A DNA stretch of 64,000 bases from Molossus alvarezi (Eukaryota; Chordata; Mammalia; Chiroptera; Molossidae). The DNA is taken from NCBI GenBank assembly GCA_037176705.1, contig CM073885.1, positions 219,430,290 through 219,494,289 of the forward strand. Reading direction: 5' to 3'. Position numbers and translations under genes: made by a program. Below the pieces are notes generated by a model, which saw only the letters and a program-made list of their open reading frames with translations, was not told the origin of the DNA and made no database searches. Shown piece by piece: positions 1-11,329 of this stretch (position 1 is the stretch's first letter; each line of letters starts with the position of its first letter).

Positions 1-459
1 TTTGCCTCATAAAGGCTGCCAATTTCACAGTGGAAAATTAGAAAGGACCTTCAGTAGAAGACTGAAATATGTGAAGTCTGATAGAGGTTGTTATCTCATG
101 AATAATAATTTGGGTTTGATACATTAGATAGAGGATCTACTTAAAGGATAAGTATATACATGCTTATGACTATTTTCCTGTTTAATACCTATTAGAACAA
201 AGCTAGTTAAATGTTTTTATTGCTATAGGCATTAACAGTATGTTATTTTAAGTAAATGAATTAAGGGAATTTGAAAGATATTTGGCCTACTTTCATTAAT
301 TTGAACCTACTTTCCTGTGATATTTTAATAGAGATATTCTCATTTTACTTAATAATTAGTACACAGCCCTATAATATTTGAGGTCAGAATATACTAAATT
401 ATTCTAGGTGATTTTTTTTACAAATTTTAGAATAACAATAGCAATTATTTTTGTACTAT

Positions 460-630
460 TTATATATCAGGCCTTTTATTTATATGGATTATGTTATTTA
501 ATTTTTAATTAACCCTCAGAGGTAGGAATAGAGGTATTTTTCCTCATTTTTATAGATAAGGAAAACAAGACACTGAAAGTAGTCTGGCTTCATAGTCAAT
601 GCTTTTAACCACCATACTATACTGAATGTT
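460..630 (+). repeat. Ancient interspersed repeat with MIR/L2-era features
   Basis: Contains the degraded pattern of a size-class ancient repeat: a segment like 'taacCCTCAGAGGTAGG', then 'CTCATTTTTATAGATAAGGAAAAC', then a segment about missing or assigned sites near 600. The same pattern recurs at 34176-34290. The family name is uncertain. Confidence 0.35.
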
Positions 631-2404
631 TAGGCTTCTTATTTGAGCATCTGATATTCTTGTACCTCTTATAAGGTTACCTCATTTGGAAAAATTGCCT
701 TGAACTTGGTATTTGTTACTTACACACAGATTTACTTGAAAAACCATAATATATAAGAAAAAGTACTGATAACATTGAGATATCTAATATCAAGCTCTTT
801 TTTCATATGCCATGGTTTCTTTATGAAGAAAGATATACAGAAAATTTTTGTCATTCCCTTCATGGTTTTGACAGAAAAATCTAAAATGCCTTGATAATTT
901 ACTATAGGTAGTTAAGATTTTGAACTAACAATTATACCTGCTATCTAGGAAACTTTAAACAACTGAATATTTGAAAATTGATGCTTGAAATTTTAAAAGA
1001 ACTGTGAATTAGTTGAGAGATGAATTACATAGGAAACACTAAGATGCACCATTTGGATATCTTTCCTTCCCCAAATCTTTTTGCCTAAATAGGTACATGG
1101 ATTCAGCAGTAGATAAATACTTTGGGTATGATGCATTATTACATTCTATCTCTTTTGAACAGTACCAAATATTGGTTGATATCATTTTGGCTACGACTAT
1201 ACAATGCCATACGATTTGGAATTCAACACAAAGTGTACTGCCTTGCTTTTATTCTATTCTTTAAATTGGAGAGAGAACGCTGTGCAAAGAACAGACCGTT
1301 TTAAAGCCAGATCTCTCTTAACTTATGTAGGTGCATGATCTTGAATGATTCCTGTACCGTTTCTGGGCTTATTTCCTCATTTGAATATATTTGTATGTTA
1401 CCTTGTAAGAATTACTTTATATAGTTAACAAATCCAACAAAGTCAGAAATTAGCTGTAGAAGGGATTTACTCTCTGTATTTATTCTCAAAGTTCCATTCT
1501 TATAAAACCAAAGTACCTGATAATTCCTAATTTTCACTGATGACAGTTTTTCCCCCCTCCATTGAAGACAATAGTACAAAGTAGGTAACAATAAATGGAA
1601 ACTATAATAATTACTATTTCGGCAAAGTGCTATAAAAAAAATCACATCCATTGTGATTAAACGGTAGGATAGGGCCTAGTGAAGTCTAGGGGACAGATTA
1701 ACAATATTCAGGGAATTAGAATACAATAAAATTTTCCTTGAATCATATTTATTCTAGTTTAATTTAGTCTTTGGGGATTCAGAAGTCAAAGATATGACAG
1801 TACCTTTTGGTCATCATTATAAACATCTCTTTTTTTTTGGTAGATGCATAGATAAACCAGAAAATAAGTTTGGATTGACAGAATGCTTTTGCTTTATCCT
1901 TTACCTCAACTAGTATTATCTTCAGTCTAAAGTGCTTTATAAAATATATATGTATATGTACAGATATATGTATGTGTGTATGGAGAGACTGTTTTTATAC
2001 ATAAGTTGTTTAGACACAGAAATTTGCATTTCTTTTTGCATGTTTTGTCCCGTCGACTTAACAGTTAGTAGAAATGGGGTCTTGCATCCAGATACACAGT
2101 TTTCAGAAATCCTAAATGGAGATGAAACCAGACCAATACTAGACTTACTTGCTGTTAGCAGTCTGATCTGATTCTGCTTTGTTTCAAATCAATGAGAGAG
2201 GGAAAGATGAGAAGAGCAGTTTTAGGACACTGAAAAGGCAGTTCAAAATGAAGAAAATAGTAGTTCATTTTTGTCCAGTTCTGGATAGTGCACCTTTGGG
2301 TAAACTTGACTTGTTCAAGTGAACAACTGTCTTATACCATATATCATATAAGGAATTGATCATTTATTTTCTAGAAAAGACTTGGCGGCATATATTTAAA
2401 ATTC

Positions 2405-2777
2405 ATTTGACCCTTGGACAACAGGGGTTTGAATTACACAGATCTAATTATACATGGATTTTTCTCAGTAAATGTGCAAAATGTGTATCCTCGGATTTTG
2501 CATCCATAGATTTAATCAGTGTTTTCAAACAGTACTACCAGTATTTTTGATCCATGGTTGGAGTAATCTGCAGATGCAGAAGGCTAACTGTGTTCTATAC
2601 CCTTTTAATAAGGGACTTGAGCACCCATGGATTTTGGTATTAATGGGGGTCCTGGAACCAATTCCCTGCAGATACTGAGGGACAACTAAAGTTTTTGGGG
2701 AATCAAAAGTTATACATGGATTTTCAATGGTGCCAGGGGTTGGTGCCCCTAACCTCCAGGTTGTTCTGTAGTGTCAA
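2405..2777 (+). mobile_element. Tigger/MER2-like DNA transposon remnant
   Basis: The ends read TTGACCCTTGGACAACAGG and, reversed, CTTGACACTACAGAACAACC, an imperfect terminal inverted repeat. The middle (about 2490-2690) has the 'GGATTTTGCATCCATAGATT', 'CTGCAGATGCAGAAG' and 'GGACTTGAGCACCCATGGAT' blocks typical of MER2-type Tigger elements, so one old element may lie inside another. It is non-coding and strongly diverged. Confidence 0.55.
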
Positions 2778-2985
2778 GTGAAAGAGAAATTAGATTTATT
2801 TTGAATTCCCTTAAAGACGAGATCTAGATTTTGGGGTATAATGGAAAGAAGGATACAGGAAAATAATTTTAGTTGAGAGATATTTCTAATAATTAGATAA
2901 CACCTACCCCTGACCTAATAATGGCCTGATTTGGTAGAAGTACAGTATTCCAGTATAAAAATATTACTATTAAGAAAGATATCTA

Positions 2986-3177
2986 AAACCACAGAACTTA
3001 TATGCATGTATGCATGACCAATGGACATGGACAACTAAGCCGGGGACAGGGTGGAGGTGGGGTGGGGTGGGGGGTGCCAATGGGGTAAAAAGGTAAAATG
3101 TCTGTAACAAAAAAATAAATAAAAATTCATTAAAAAAAAAATAAATAAATAAAAAATAAAAAAAAATAAAAAAAAAA
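2986..3177 (+). mobile_element. Severely 5'-truncated young L1 3' end
   Basis: A 192-bp insert holding only the L1 3' UTR (GTGCCAATGGGGTAAAAAGG, GTCTGTAACA) and an A-rich tail with AATAAA repeats. It is flanked by perfect 14-bp duplications AAGAAAGATATCTA at 2972-2985 and 3178-3191. The G-rich tract GGTGGGGTGGGGTGGGGGG just before the tail matches the 3' UTR of L1-A at 27240-27300. Confidence 0.85.
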
Positions 3178-3243
3178 AAGAAAGATATCTAGACTTTCCC
3201 ACAGAACCCTGAGTTTCTATAAATAAGCCTGAAGAGTTTTATA

Positions 3244-3453
3244 GGCCTGGCTGGTGTGACTCAGTTGGTTGGACATTGTCCTATGTACCACAAGGTTGCC
3301 AGTTTGATTCCTGGTCAGGACACATGCCCAGGTTATGGGTTTGATCCCTGGTAGCAGCCTATCCATGTTTCATTCTCACACCCGTGTTTCTCTCTCTCTC
3401 CCTCTCCCTTCCTTTCTCTCTCAAAATTAGCAAAAATATTTAAAAAAAAAAAA
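3244..3453 (+). mobile_element. VES-type SINE, older subfamily
   Basis: tRNA-like start GGCCTGGCTGGTGTGACTCAG, B-box-like GTTTGATTCCTGG, a CT-rich block and an A tail. Flanked by AGAGTTTT (3233-3240 and 3454-3461). Confidence 0.8.
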
Positions 3454-4145
3454 AGAGTTTTGTAAATATAGGAAATTTCAAAAATTAAATACAAATAATT
3501 GAACTATAATTTAAAAATAACAGGTTCATGCAAATGTTTTAAATACCAAATTTTAACACTTTGGAAATTAGTAACATATTCCCGTTGTACTGCTTAGTTG
3601 ACTTGTTTTGGTGCAGACCTCTGAATCGAGTTTTTGCCTACTTGCTTGTTTTTTCTCAGTTCAAGGCCACTTTTTTTTTTTTTTTTACCACTGTATTTGT
3701 GTGACTATGTGAATCAGGATTTTTCTTAATATGTAACCAAAACAAAATGCATAAATAAATTGGATACTAAGACTGACTGATGTAAGACTAATTATCATCA
3801 TACGCTCTGATTTCAAATTTTTATGTACATCAAAACAATTCATTGTTTTTAGTGATTTAAAATTGTTGGAAAAAGGTATTTCACTGCTTAAAGACATTTT
3901 AAGAAGTCTAATATGGAGAATGGTTGATTTTACCTATAGAATATATGAATCAGCATACTTCTCATTATTTATCTTGCCTTAGTTGAAGCCACATGAACTG
4001 TCTTCCAAACAACCTCAGAAACTTTCTAATTAATTTCATAATTACCACTTTGCCTCCTGTAATCCATTTTCCACAGAGCATCTGGAGTGATCTTAAAAAT
4101 ATATAAATTCAGTATCACATCCTTGCTTAGAACCTTGTTGTTCCT

Positions 4146-4338
4146 TTTTTTTTTTTTTAGATCCTCACTTGAGGATATGTTTATTGATGAGAGAAAGAGA
4201 GGCAGAGAGAGAGAGAGAGATGTGAGAAACATTGATCTCTTGCCTCCCATATGCACTCCTCCCCAACCAGGGATTGAACCTGTAACCTTTTTGGTATACA
4301 GGACTATGTTCCAACCAACCGAGCCACCTGGCTGGGGC
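4146..4338 (-). mobile_element. VES-type SINE, older subfamily
   Basis: Read on the - strand: CCCCAGCCAGGTGGCTCGGTTGG head, GGTTCAATCCCTGG-like B box, CT-rich block and A tail. Flanked by TTGTTCCT (4138-4145, 4339-4346). Confidence 0.8.
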
Positions 4339-4765
4339 TTGTTCCTCTTCCTGTCATCTCCAACATTATTTTATACCCCTCCATTCTTTTCCAACCTGTA
4401 AACATACAAAGTTCTTTGCTGGCTCAGGGCCTTTCACTACTTCTTCTATCTAGAATGCTTTTAATCCCATTATTCACCCAAGTAATTCCAAATCCTCATG
4501 TTTATTTTTAAAAGTCACCTCTTTAGAGTAGAGTGCAGAAAATATACTCCCTTTAATCACTGTAGGTTAGAATCAGGTACATGACCCAACCTTCTGTTCT
4601 TCTGAGCGCATCTGAGACATTCAGAATTGGAGCAGGGAGAACAGTATTGTTTCATTTACCACAGTCTCCTACAGCATAATAAGATTTTAGTCAGTATTTG
4701 TAGGTATGATTCTATTTCAAAGCTAGAAAGAAGATAGGGTGGGAGCCTATTATAAGAATAAAGAG

Positions 4766-4986
4766 CCCTGGATGGTTTGGCTCAGAAGTTAGAGTGTTGG
4801 CCCACTGACAAATGGTTCGATTCCAGTCTGCCTTGGTTGTGGTTCAGCCCCAGCCCTGATTGGGTCGTGTGGGTGGCAACCAGTCATTGTGTCTCTCTCA
4901 CATTGATGTTTCTCTCTCTCTCTCCCTCCCACTCTATCTGAACAAAAATAGAAAAAGGTCCTCCGGTGAGGATTAAAAACAACAAC
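4766..4986 (+). mobile_element. VES-type SINE
   Basis: Starts CCCTGGATGGTTTGGCTCAG, B box GGTTCGATTCC, then CACATTGATGTTTCTCTC and a tail ending AACAACAA. Flanked by AAAGAG at 4760 and 4987. Confidence 0.82.
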
Positions 4987-5772
4987 AAAGAGATCTTTCT
5001 ACTTAACACCTAGTGAAAAGTAGTATATTTAGTAGGGTTTGGCCGTTTATAAATATTTCCCAAACTTAATGAAAGTAGGTTGAACTAAGTTAAAAAGCTT
5101 GACCAAGGTCATACTGCTGTTAAATGCAGTACAAGACTGAGTTCTGTTAAGCGCTACAGCTCTACAATACTTAATTTGGCACTAAGAAAAGAAAATACTA
5201 TTAGTACAGCTTTCCAGATGGAAAAATTGGCTTCTCCTTAGCTGACGTAAGTGTGCTTCCCTGCATCTTCTTGACAAATCTCTTGAAGTGGTGAGAATAA
5301 AACTGCACATAGGTTAGGTAGATTTTATTCTGTTATTTTTCATCAATTTGCTGACTCAGTTAAAGTTCTGTTCACCTTTAAATACCAGAAAATTCCAACA
5401 GTAGCTTAAAGAAATGGGGGAAGGGTAATTTTCTCACATAAGAATTCCAGAAATGGCCGTCCAGACGTGGTTCAGCTGCTTCCCCATCTATGGTGGTTTA
5501 GCTTTTGTGCTTCTGCTTCTTACCACATGGACAAAGGTATAAAAGGGCAAAGGGATCATTACTAGGTGGTGCTTCCAAGAAAGTTTTTACGGTACATAAT
5601 CAGACTTCTTCCGTCTCATTGACCACACTTGTATTACATGGCCCCTTGCTGCTAGAAAATGATTAGGGAGACAGTGGATAGTGTCTGTATCATGTGCTCC
5701 TTTCATTTAATATCTTTTACCATGGTAGTCCAAGTACCTAATATCATAATAATAATGAATTGTACCTTGTAG

Positions 5773-5924
5773 ATTTACATTGGTGCAGAAGCATACAGTG
5801 GAATTTAACCAAGTGGCAATGGCTAATTCAGATGGATCCGAAGCTATGCTGAACAGAGTGATGACAAAGGATAATATTGGTGTTGCTGTGGTATTAGAGG
5901 TCCACAAAGAACTATTTGGAGCAG
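5773..5924 (+). CDS. CNOT6L: CNOT6L coding exon, residues about 292-341 (EEP nuclease domain)
   Basis: Internal exon of the CCR4-NOT deadenylase subunit CNOT6L, which shortens mRNA poly(A) tails in the cytoplasm as part of the CCR4-NOT complex. The exon translates from FTLVQKHTVEF to HKELFGA and is bounded by an AG acceptor (5771-5772) and a GTGAGT donor (5925-5930). Its first base completes a lysine codon and its last base begins the glycine codon finished by the next exon. At 152 nt it carries no metal-binding residue itself; it is part of the endonuclease/exonuclease/phosphatase fold. CNOT6L is preferred over the paralogue CNOT6 because of the C-terminal sequence in the last exon. Earlier exons, encoding the leucine-rich repeats and catalytic N195 and E240, are not in the window. 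Confidence 0.93.
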
Positions 5925-6711
5925 GTGAGTGCAGTTTAAAATATTCTCACTAAAAATAAACACCATCCTTAGTTTTCCCATCTCAAGTGCAGAGAGTCTT
6001 GCTATTATTTATTGCACGATTATTTTCTTGTCTTTTGTGGAAAATTGAGGGAGATTGCACTAATAGTATAAAGCATCATATATTTCTTGGTATATTACCA
6101 GGTAATCTGTAAAAAGGAAAGTCTTTGATATGCCATTAATTCCAAAGCTTATTTGAAATAGGAAATGTTTTAGTTAAGCTGAATTTGGAAATTATGATGA
6201 GTTGGTTCTCTTCTTAGTCCTATTTTTAGCTTCTTGAGAATATAAGCTTTTATCTTTTAGGTTAAATACTTGGCAACATTTTCTCTTTCTTTGTTATATC
6301 TCAGTCATTGTCAGGGTAAGAGCCAGATCTTTTATCTACCTGCTACTTTTCCTTTGTACTTTAGATTTTTTTATAGCTTCCATCAAAGTCAGAAACTCAT
6401 TATGTACTTGCATATCCAGACCCCTTCCTGCCCATCCCCTTTCTGCTGACTGCCTTTGAGTATTTTGTTGTTTATGTAACTTTATGTTAGGCAAGAGTAT
6501 GGAGAAACTATAAGAACATATCAGGGCTTTTATGTATAATTTTTTTTATATACTTGCTAGCTGTAGAAGAGAATATTTTTGCCTTGAGTATTTATTTGAA
6601 TTGTTCACACCATGAATATCTGTCGAACTTCCTGTTTTTGCCATTATTCAGTTTATTCATCATCAAAGACAGTCTTTGATAGGATATTTTATTTTATTCA
6701 TTTTTAAAAAT

Positions 6712-6888
6712 ATTTTTTTTCTTTATTGACTTTTAGAGAGAGAGAAAGGGAGAAGGAGAAAGAGATAGAAACATTGATGAGAGAGACCATTGATTGGCTG
6801 CCTCCTGCATGCCCCCCACTGGAGATTGGGCCCACAACCTGGGCATGTGCCCTGACCAGGCAACCTCTTGGTGCATGGGTTGAAGCTC
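6712..6888 (-). mobile_element. VES-type SINE, old and 5'-truncated
   Basis: Reverse complement holds the 'GGTTGCCTGGTCAGGGCACA' body and 'AATGTTTCTATCTC' block with an A/T-rich end. The tRNA-like head is missing. It abuts an L1 3' end on its right. Confidence 0.7.
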
Positions 6889-7015
6889 ACCCATGTTATA
6901 GATGTTTCTTCTTTTTCCCCCATTTACGCTCTCCGCCCCCCCCCCACAGTCTTGTTGTCTATGTCCATTGGTTATGTTTATATGCATAAGTTCTTCAGTT
7001 AAATTTTCTTCATTA
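6889..7015 (-). mobile_element. L1 3' UTR fragment
   Basis: The segment TATAGATGTTTCTTCTTTTT ... TTGTTGTCTATGTCCATTGG ... TATATGCATAAGTTCTT is the L1 3' end seen at 39001-39115 and 41440-41545. Confidence 0.7.
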
Positions 7016-7261
7016 GCCTCTCCATTTTTACCTGCTTTTATATCCTTCTGACCTATGTCACTCTTGTACTCCTAGAAAAGAGTTTAATATTACAGAAATT
7101 GCTTATGACCCATTTGAAGGGGCAAGTTTTTAATATTTAATACAGTGAATATTTAATCTACAGCCAAAAGTAACAGTATAAAATTTCTAGGAAAAGAAGA
7201 GAGTTTAGAGAATTTCAGCTACAGGTTTTATGCTATGATCAAATTGCTTTTAAAATGACTA

Positions 7262-7933
7262 TAGTCAAACCTCGGTTCTTGAATGTCTCCCATCTTGAAC
7301 AATTCAGTTCTCAACCAAGTTGTTCACAGAAAAAATGTTTTGTTTTGAGTTGTCGAACAAAACTTTGGTTCTCCATGGGAAAACCTATATGATCAGGCAA
7401 CAAAGGAGAGAATACGTGAGTATGAGTTCATTTACCACTAAATCTCGAGTTAACATCTGAGGAAATTTTGCTGTGAATATTTTCATGTTTTTTTTTCTGC
7501 TTTTGATGCTGCTTATTATTATTAAATACATACAGTAAGTCACCGTTGGTCCTCAGAAAGTTAGTGATAGCAGCAAAGTGAAAAGGAAAGTTGTGAGAAC
7601 AATGATAGAGCTTAAAAAAGACATAATTGCAAAGTATGATAAAAATGGTCATATGTCTGCTATGGCTACCGAGTATGGCATGACGAAATCGATGATTAGC
7701 ACATTTTTAAAACAAAGAGGCCGTCAAGAGTACTGATATTACGAAGGGTGTGAAAATGCTCACGAAACAATCACAAGCAATTGAGAAAGGTTAAAACAGA
7801 ATCATTTGGGGGTCTGGAACGGATTAATTAAATTTACATTATCTCTAATAGAAAAAGAAGATTCAGTTTTTGGGCAAATTGCTTCTTGAACAGCCTTCCT
7901 GAATGAATTAAGTTTGAGAACCAGGTTCCACTG
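7262..7933 (+). mobile_element. Tigger/pogo-type DNA transposon, internally deleted
   Basis: A 672-bp element between two TA dinucleotides (7260-7261, 7934-7935). The terminal inverted repeats are imperfect: TAGTCAAACCTCGGTTCTTG at the left and, reversed, CAGTGGAACCTGGTTCTCAA at the right. TA duplication and this terminal pattern fit the Tc1/mariner-pogo (Tigger) group. The interior codes for part of a transposase DNA-binding domain, listed separately. The full-length autonomous element would be over 2 kb, so most of the transposase is gone. Confidence 0.7.
7556..7738 (+). pseudogene. Tigger-like transposase fragment, CENP-B-type helix-turn-helix
   Basis: In-frame reading from about 7560 gives KRKVVRTMIELKKDIIAKYD, then a middle segment GHMSAMATEYGMTKSMIS, then FLKQRGRQE before a TGA at 7735-7737. 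The spacing of charged and hydrophobic residues is that of the N-terminal CENP-B/Tigger helix-turn-helix that binds transposon ends. The catalytic DDE domain is absent, so the protein cannot transpose anything. It lies centrally in the 672-bp transposon. Confidence 0.6.
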
Positions 7934-8844
7934 TATTTCAGTTATTTGTTTATGCAACATCAAAGATAATTATAGCTTAGTAAGACGGAAGGGAACTTGA
8001 CAAAAATAGTAGTAGAAAATTAGGTCTTTTCCTGCAGAGATTATTATAGAAAATTTCAATAGAAAAATTAATTTTGTATATTCACTTATTTTCCAACAGT
8101 ACAAAAACATATAAAGGTAAGAGGTCCCTTATCTGTACTGTGTAGGAGTAGCTCTTGTTAATTTCTTTATACATTACTAACATAAAAGATATATATATAG
8201 TTTTATTTAAATTGCATCATACCATGCATATTGAGCTTTATGCCTTACATATTAACTAAGTTTAATTTTCACAATTTTTAATGTATTATTCTGTCCATCT
8301 TGAAAGTGCTATGTTAATATTTATTTTGAAAAAATTAAGGAATAGAATTTTAAGGATAAAAACAACCTTAGAGATTTTCTCATTGAATATCTTCATTTTC
8401 CAAATGAATCTAAACACCAAACAATAACTGGCCTAAGACCACACAAAATAGTTAATAATAAAGCCAGGTAGAAAACCCAACTGTCCAGACTTTAAGAGCA
8501 CACTATTCCTTAACTTTCATTTTTAAAAGTACCTTGTTTGGGTATATGGTATGAATTTTTTGGTAGGAAATTTACTTCCTCATTTTATTTGCATTGTTTA
8601 TATGATGTTATTGCTTTTCTACTACTGACCTATCACTGATGTGCTCAGGAAATGCATGGTGAATAAGTACTGAGCAATAGGAAGAATTTAAATTAAGGTT
8701 TAGGTAACTCAAATAACTGAAAACCTACCTCACTAGGTTATATTGATACTTAAATGACAGATATTTAAAGTGCTTCCTTACACCAAGAAGTCAGCAAATC
8801 AAGGTATTATAATCAAATATTGGTTACATCATGGGCATATAGAG

Positions 8845-9033
8845 CAGGAGTCAGTGAACTTTCTCTAAAGGTCCACATAGTATTTTGTATGGTCCCCAGC
8901 ACAGTCTCTTTAAAAAAAAATTTTTTTTTGAACTCTTTTAAAATGTAAAAGCAACCTTTGCGCATACAGGCTGTACAAAAATGGGTTGTGGGTCAGATTT
9001 AGCCCATGGGCTGCATTCATTTTGTCGACCCTG
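8845..9033. mobile_element. hAT-type MITE (MER5-like)
   Basis: A 189-bp element starting CAGGAGTCAGTGAACTTT and ending TTTGTCGACCCTG, with inverted ends CAGG(A/G)GTC. It includes the GGGTCAGATTTAGCCCATGG-like block typical of the MER5 group. Flanked by 8-bp duplications ATATAGAG / ATCTAGAG (one mismatch), the length made by hAT transposases. Confidence 0.72.
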
Positions 9034-9228
9034 ATCTAGAGGAGTTAACACCTGTGTCAGGATTACCAGAATCTCAGCACTTAGCTTCTGAGAACTCCTT
9101 TATGAGATAAAAGGGAAGATATAAATTAATGGACAAGTGGCTGTGGATCTGGGGAGAAAACCTTAGATACTGCTTTTTTGATACATAAAGCATAACTTTA
9201 TCTTCCTTTTTCCAATGTTTAAATTTAG

Positions 9229-9456
9229 GTATGAAGCCTATTCATGCTGCAGACAAACAGCTGCTTATAGTGGCAAATGCCCATATGCATTGGGACCCAG
9301 AGTATTCTGATGTGAAACTCATCCAAACCATGATGTTTGTCTCAGAGGTTAAAAACATTCTGGAGAAAGCCTCTAGCAGGCCTGGCAGCCCAACTGCAGA
9401 TCCTAATTCCATCCCGCTGGTGCTATGTGCAGATCTTAACTCATTGCCAGATTCAG
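9229..9456 (+). CDS. CNOT6L: CNOT6L coding exon, residues about 342-418, with H360, D410 and N412
   Basis: Exon beginning after AATTTAG (acceptor AG at 9227-9228) and ending before GTATTT at 9457. It starts with two bases that finish a glycine codon and then reads MKPIHAADKQLLIVANAH. It contains the ANAHMHWDP segment (H360) and the CADLNSLPDS segment (D410, N412). Both are conserved active-site motifs of EEP-family nucleases that coordinate Mg2+ and the scissile phosphate. Numbering was derived by counting back from a 555-residue C terminus and puts these residues exactly where the human enzyme has them. The exon is 228 nt, in frame with both neighbours. Open reading continues into the intron beyond 9456, but that extension is not conserved sequence. 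Confidence 0.95.
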
Positions 9457-9801
9457 GTATTTATTACATCATTTCCTATTGCTTTCAGTTTTGCTTTCAC
9501 TTCTACTTGAAAGGCCAGTTAGCTCTTAACTTTTGAGTAGAAAATTTCTCTTTTAAATTAGGGAGTACATCAGTAAGAGTCCTATGGGTGGGACATGAGG
9601 TAACTGAGGAGAGTTAACAAACTATTTTCAAAGGTGTGTGCAGGGTTAAGGGACACAAAACAATGAATGATGCAGTACTCTGCCACTAGGGGACTTAGGG
9701 ACCCTTTACCATCCCTCTCCCTGAAGGGAAAGTGGTAGAAACTGTTATCAGAAATTGGAAAAATAGTTATAAAAAGAGGGCCACATAATAGGGGTGATTG
9801 C

Positions 9802-9956
9802 GCCCTGGCCAGTTTGCTCAGTGGTTAGAGCGTTGGCCTGCGGTCCGGAAAGACCCGGTTTCGGTTCCCTAAGGGCACGTACCTCGGTTACAGTTTGTCC
9901 CCGGCCCTGGTTGGGTTATGCGGGTGGCAGCCTCTCAATGTGTCCCTTTCACGTTG

Positions 9957-10007
<51 letters not shown>

Positions 10008-10099
10008 CCTCCCTCCCCCTCCCCCTCCCCCTCTCTTTCCCTCCCACTCTGTCTGAACAAAAAATGGAAAAATGTCCTCTGGTGAGGATAAAAAAAAAA
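9802..10099 (+). mobile_element. Young VES SINE with expanded CT repeat
   Basis: Full-length: GCCCTGGCCAGTTTGCTCAG head, GTTTCGGTTCCC B box, body, long (CT)n, and 3' end GTCCTCTGGTGAGGAT plus A tail. Perfect 14-bp target duplication ATAGGGGTGATTGC at 9788-9801 and 10100-10113. It lies in sense within the CNOT6L intron. Confidence 0.93.
9959..10004. repeat. (TC)n microsatellite, about 22 units
   Basis: Uninterrupted dinucleotide run inside the VES SINE, followed by CCCCCTCC repeats to 10050. The CT block of other copies here is 5-10 units, so this one has expanded. Confidence 0.95.
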
Positions 10100-10717
10100 A
10101 TAGGGGTGATTGCTTAATTAAGTGATGTGGTCAATTCCTGGCAAACCGACCAAAAGGGAGCCATTGGACTATATATTCGTACCTCACTCTGATCCTGTCT
10201 TCTGCTCTCCTGCCAATGTCACCCATTGCGGGGTGTGGGGAGGGGTTTGCAGTTGACGCAAGTAAAGGTCAGCTTCTTGAGGCACAGAGTGTAGTGGAGA
10301 CAGATGATTTGAAGAGGCAACCAGAAAATATTCAGCTCAGATAGCTATCTAGCTTAATAACACTGGCAACTTTTAAGTGATTTTACTAAATGATATTTGA
10401 ATACTGTTTAATAGGTACAGAAGCATGATCAGAGTTCTTCTAGGATTTCATTCAACAATAAATACAAAACAACCCAAATGCCTACACTTGAACTATTTAT
10501 AGAAGTCACAAATCTAGAAAACATCTTTACTTTTTCTCCTTAGCAAATAAATGCTGAAATCATCCTTTCACAAATGTTTGTTCTTACCCGCTAGCCCCAC
10601 TGGCACCTTAACCATGTTCTCCTTTACTAATCCTGTGGGTTTTTTTAGTTCAGTTGCTCTCAAGTACAATTATCCCCCATTTCATTTGATTTGTTTAAGC
10701 CAGTGAACTGTTATTTG

Positions 10718-10925
10718 GCAGCATGACATAGCTAATTCTGGAGCCAGACTATCAGGATTGGATCTTGGTTCTACCACTTATGAGCTGTGTAGTCTCTGAC
10801 TAAGTTCCTCATTTTATAATAAGGGGATACTTATTTTATCTACTTCATAAAGTTGTTTGTGAGGTTTAAGTGTGAAAGCTCTTAGAACAGTGCCTGGCAT
10901 GTAGTAAATGGTAGATAAATGGTAG
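10718..10925 (+). mobile_element. MIR SINE
   Basis: Shows the MIR core and tail in order: TCTGGAGCCAGACTATCAGG, CTACCACTTATGAGCTGTGT, GTTCCTCATTTTATAATAAGG, and AGAACAGTGCCTGGCATGTA. Ancient, present before placental radiation. Confidence 0.88.
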
Positions 10926-11118
10926 TTCTTTTAAGCTATTCACAATATGGATAAATGCTCATTTCTGATCACAAATAGAAAGAGATGGGTAATAGTGTTC
11001 ACTAATCATCATCATGAGAAGAAGGGTTGTGATATTTTTTTCATGTTTACTTATTCACTGGAAGCAGTGTACTTTCTTTTAATGCTTCTCTCTTTGGCTG
11101 TTTAGACACATCTAATAT

Positions 11119-11329
11119 ATATATATATATTTTTTAATGTAATTTTATTGATTTTTCTAGAGATAGAGGAAGGAAGAGAGGGAGAAATATTGACATGAGA
11201 GAGAGAAACGTTGATCAGCTGCCTCCTGCATGCCCCCTACTGGGGACATGTGCCCTGACTGGGAATTGAATTGGGACCTCTCAGTCAATGGGACAATGCT
11301 TAATCCACACTGAGCCACACTGGCTGGGC
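11119..11329 (-). mobile_element. VES-type SINE, older subfamily
   Basis: On the - strand: GCCCAGCCAGTGTGGCTCAG head, body with CAGTCAGGGCACATG, CT-rich block, A/T-rich tail. Flanked by TCTAATAT (11111-11118, 11330-11337). Confidence 0.82.

Larger units (their letters stand above)
1..5772 (+). other. CNOT6L intron (3' part)
   Basis: No CNOT6L exon was found here by reading for the expected preceding protein segment. It contains an ancient repeat (about 460-630), a Tigger-type element, an L1 3' end and three SINEs, listed separately. The stretches 1-460, 630-2400 and 5000-5770 hold only short unrecognised open frames; 5040-5170 and 5370-5560 look like old degraded repeats that I cannot name. 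Confidence 0.7.
5925..9228 (+). other. CNOT6L intron
   Basis: Between the first and second visible exons. Holds a truncated SINE plus L1 end, the Tigger-type element and a hAT MITE. The stretches 5925-6700 and 7940-8840 show no recognisable gene; 8330-8520 looks like a degraded ancient repeat. Confidence 0.85.

Noticed and set aside
1122..1304. 60-residue open frame
   Set aside because: Intronic, with no recognised homology; consistent with chance in A/T-rich DNA.
9959..10050. Short-period repeats that could be mistaken for a CRISPR array
   Set aside because: They are SINE-linked microsatellites in a mammalian genome.
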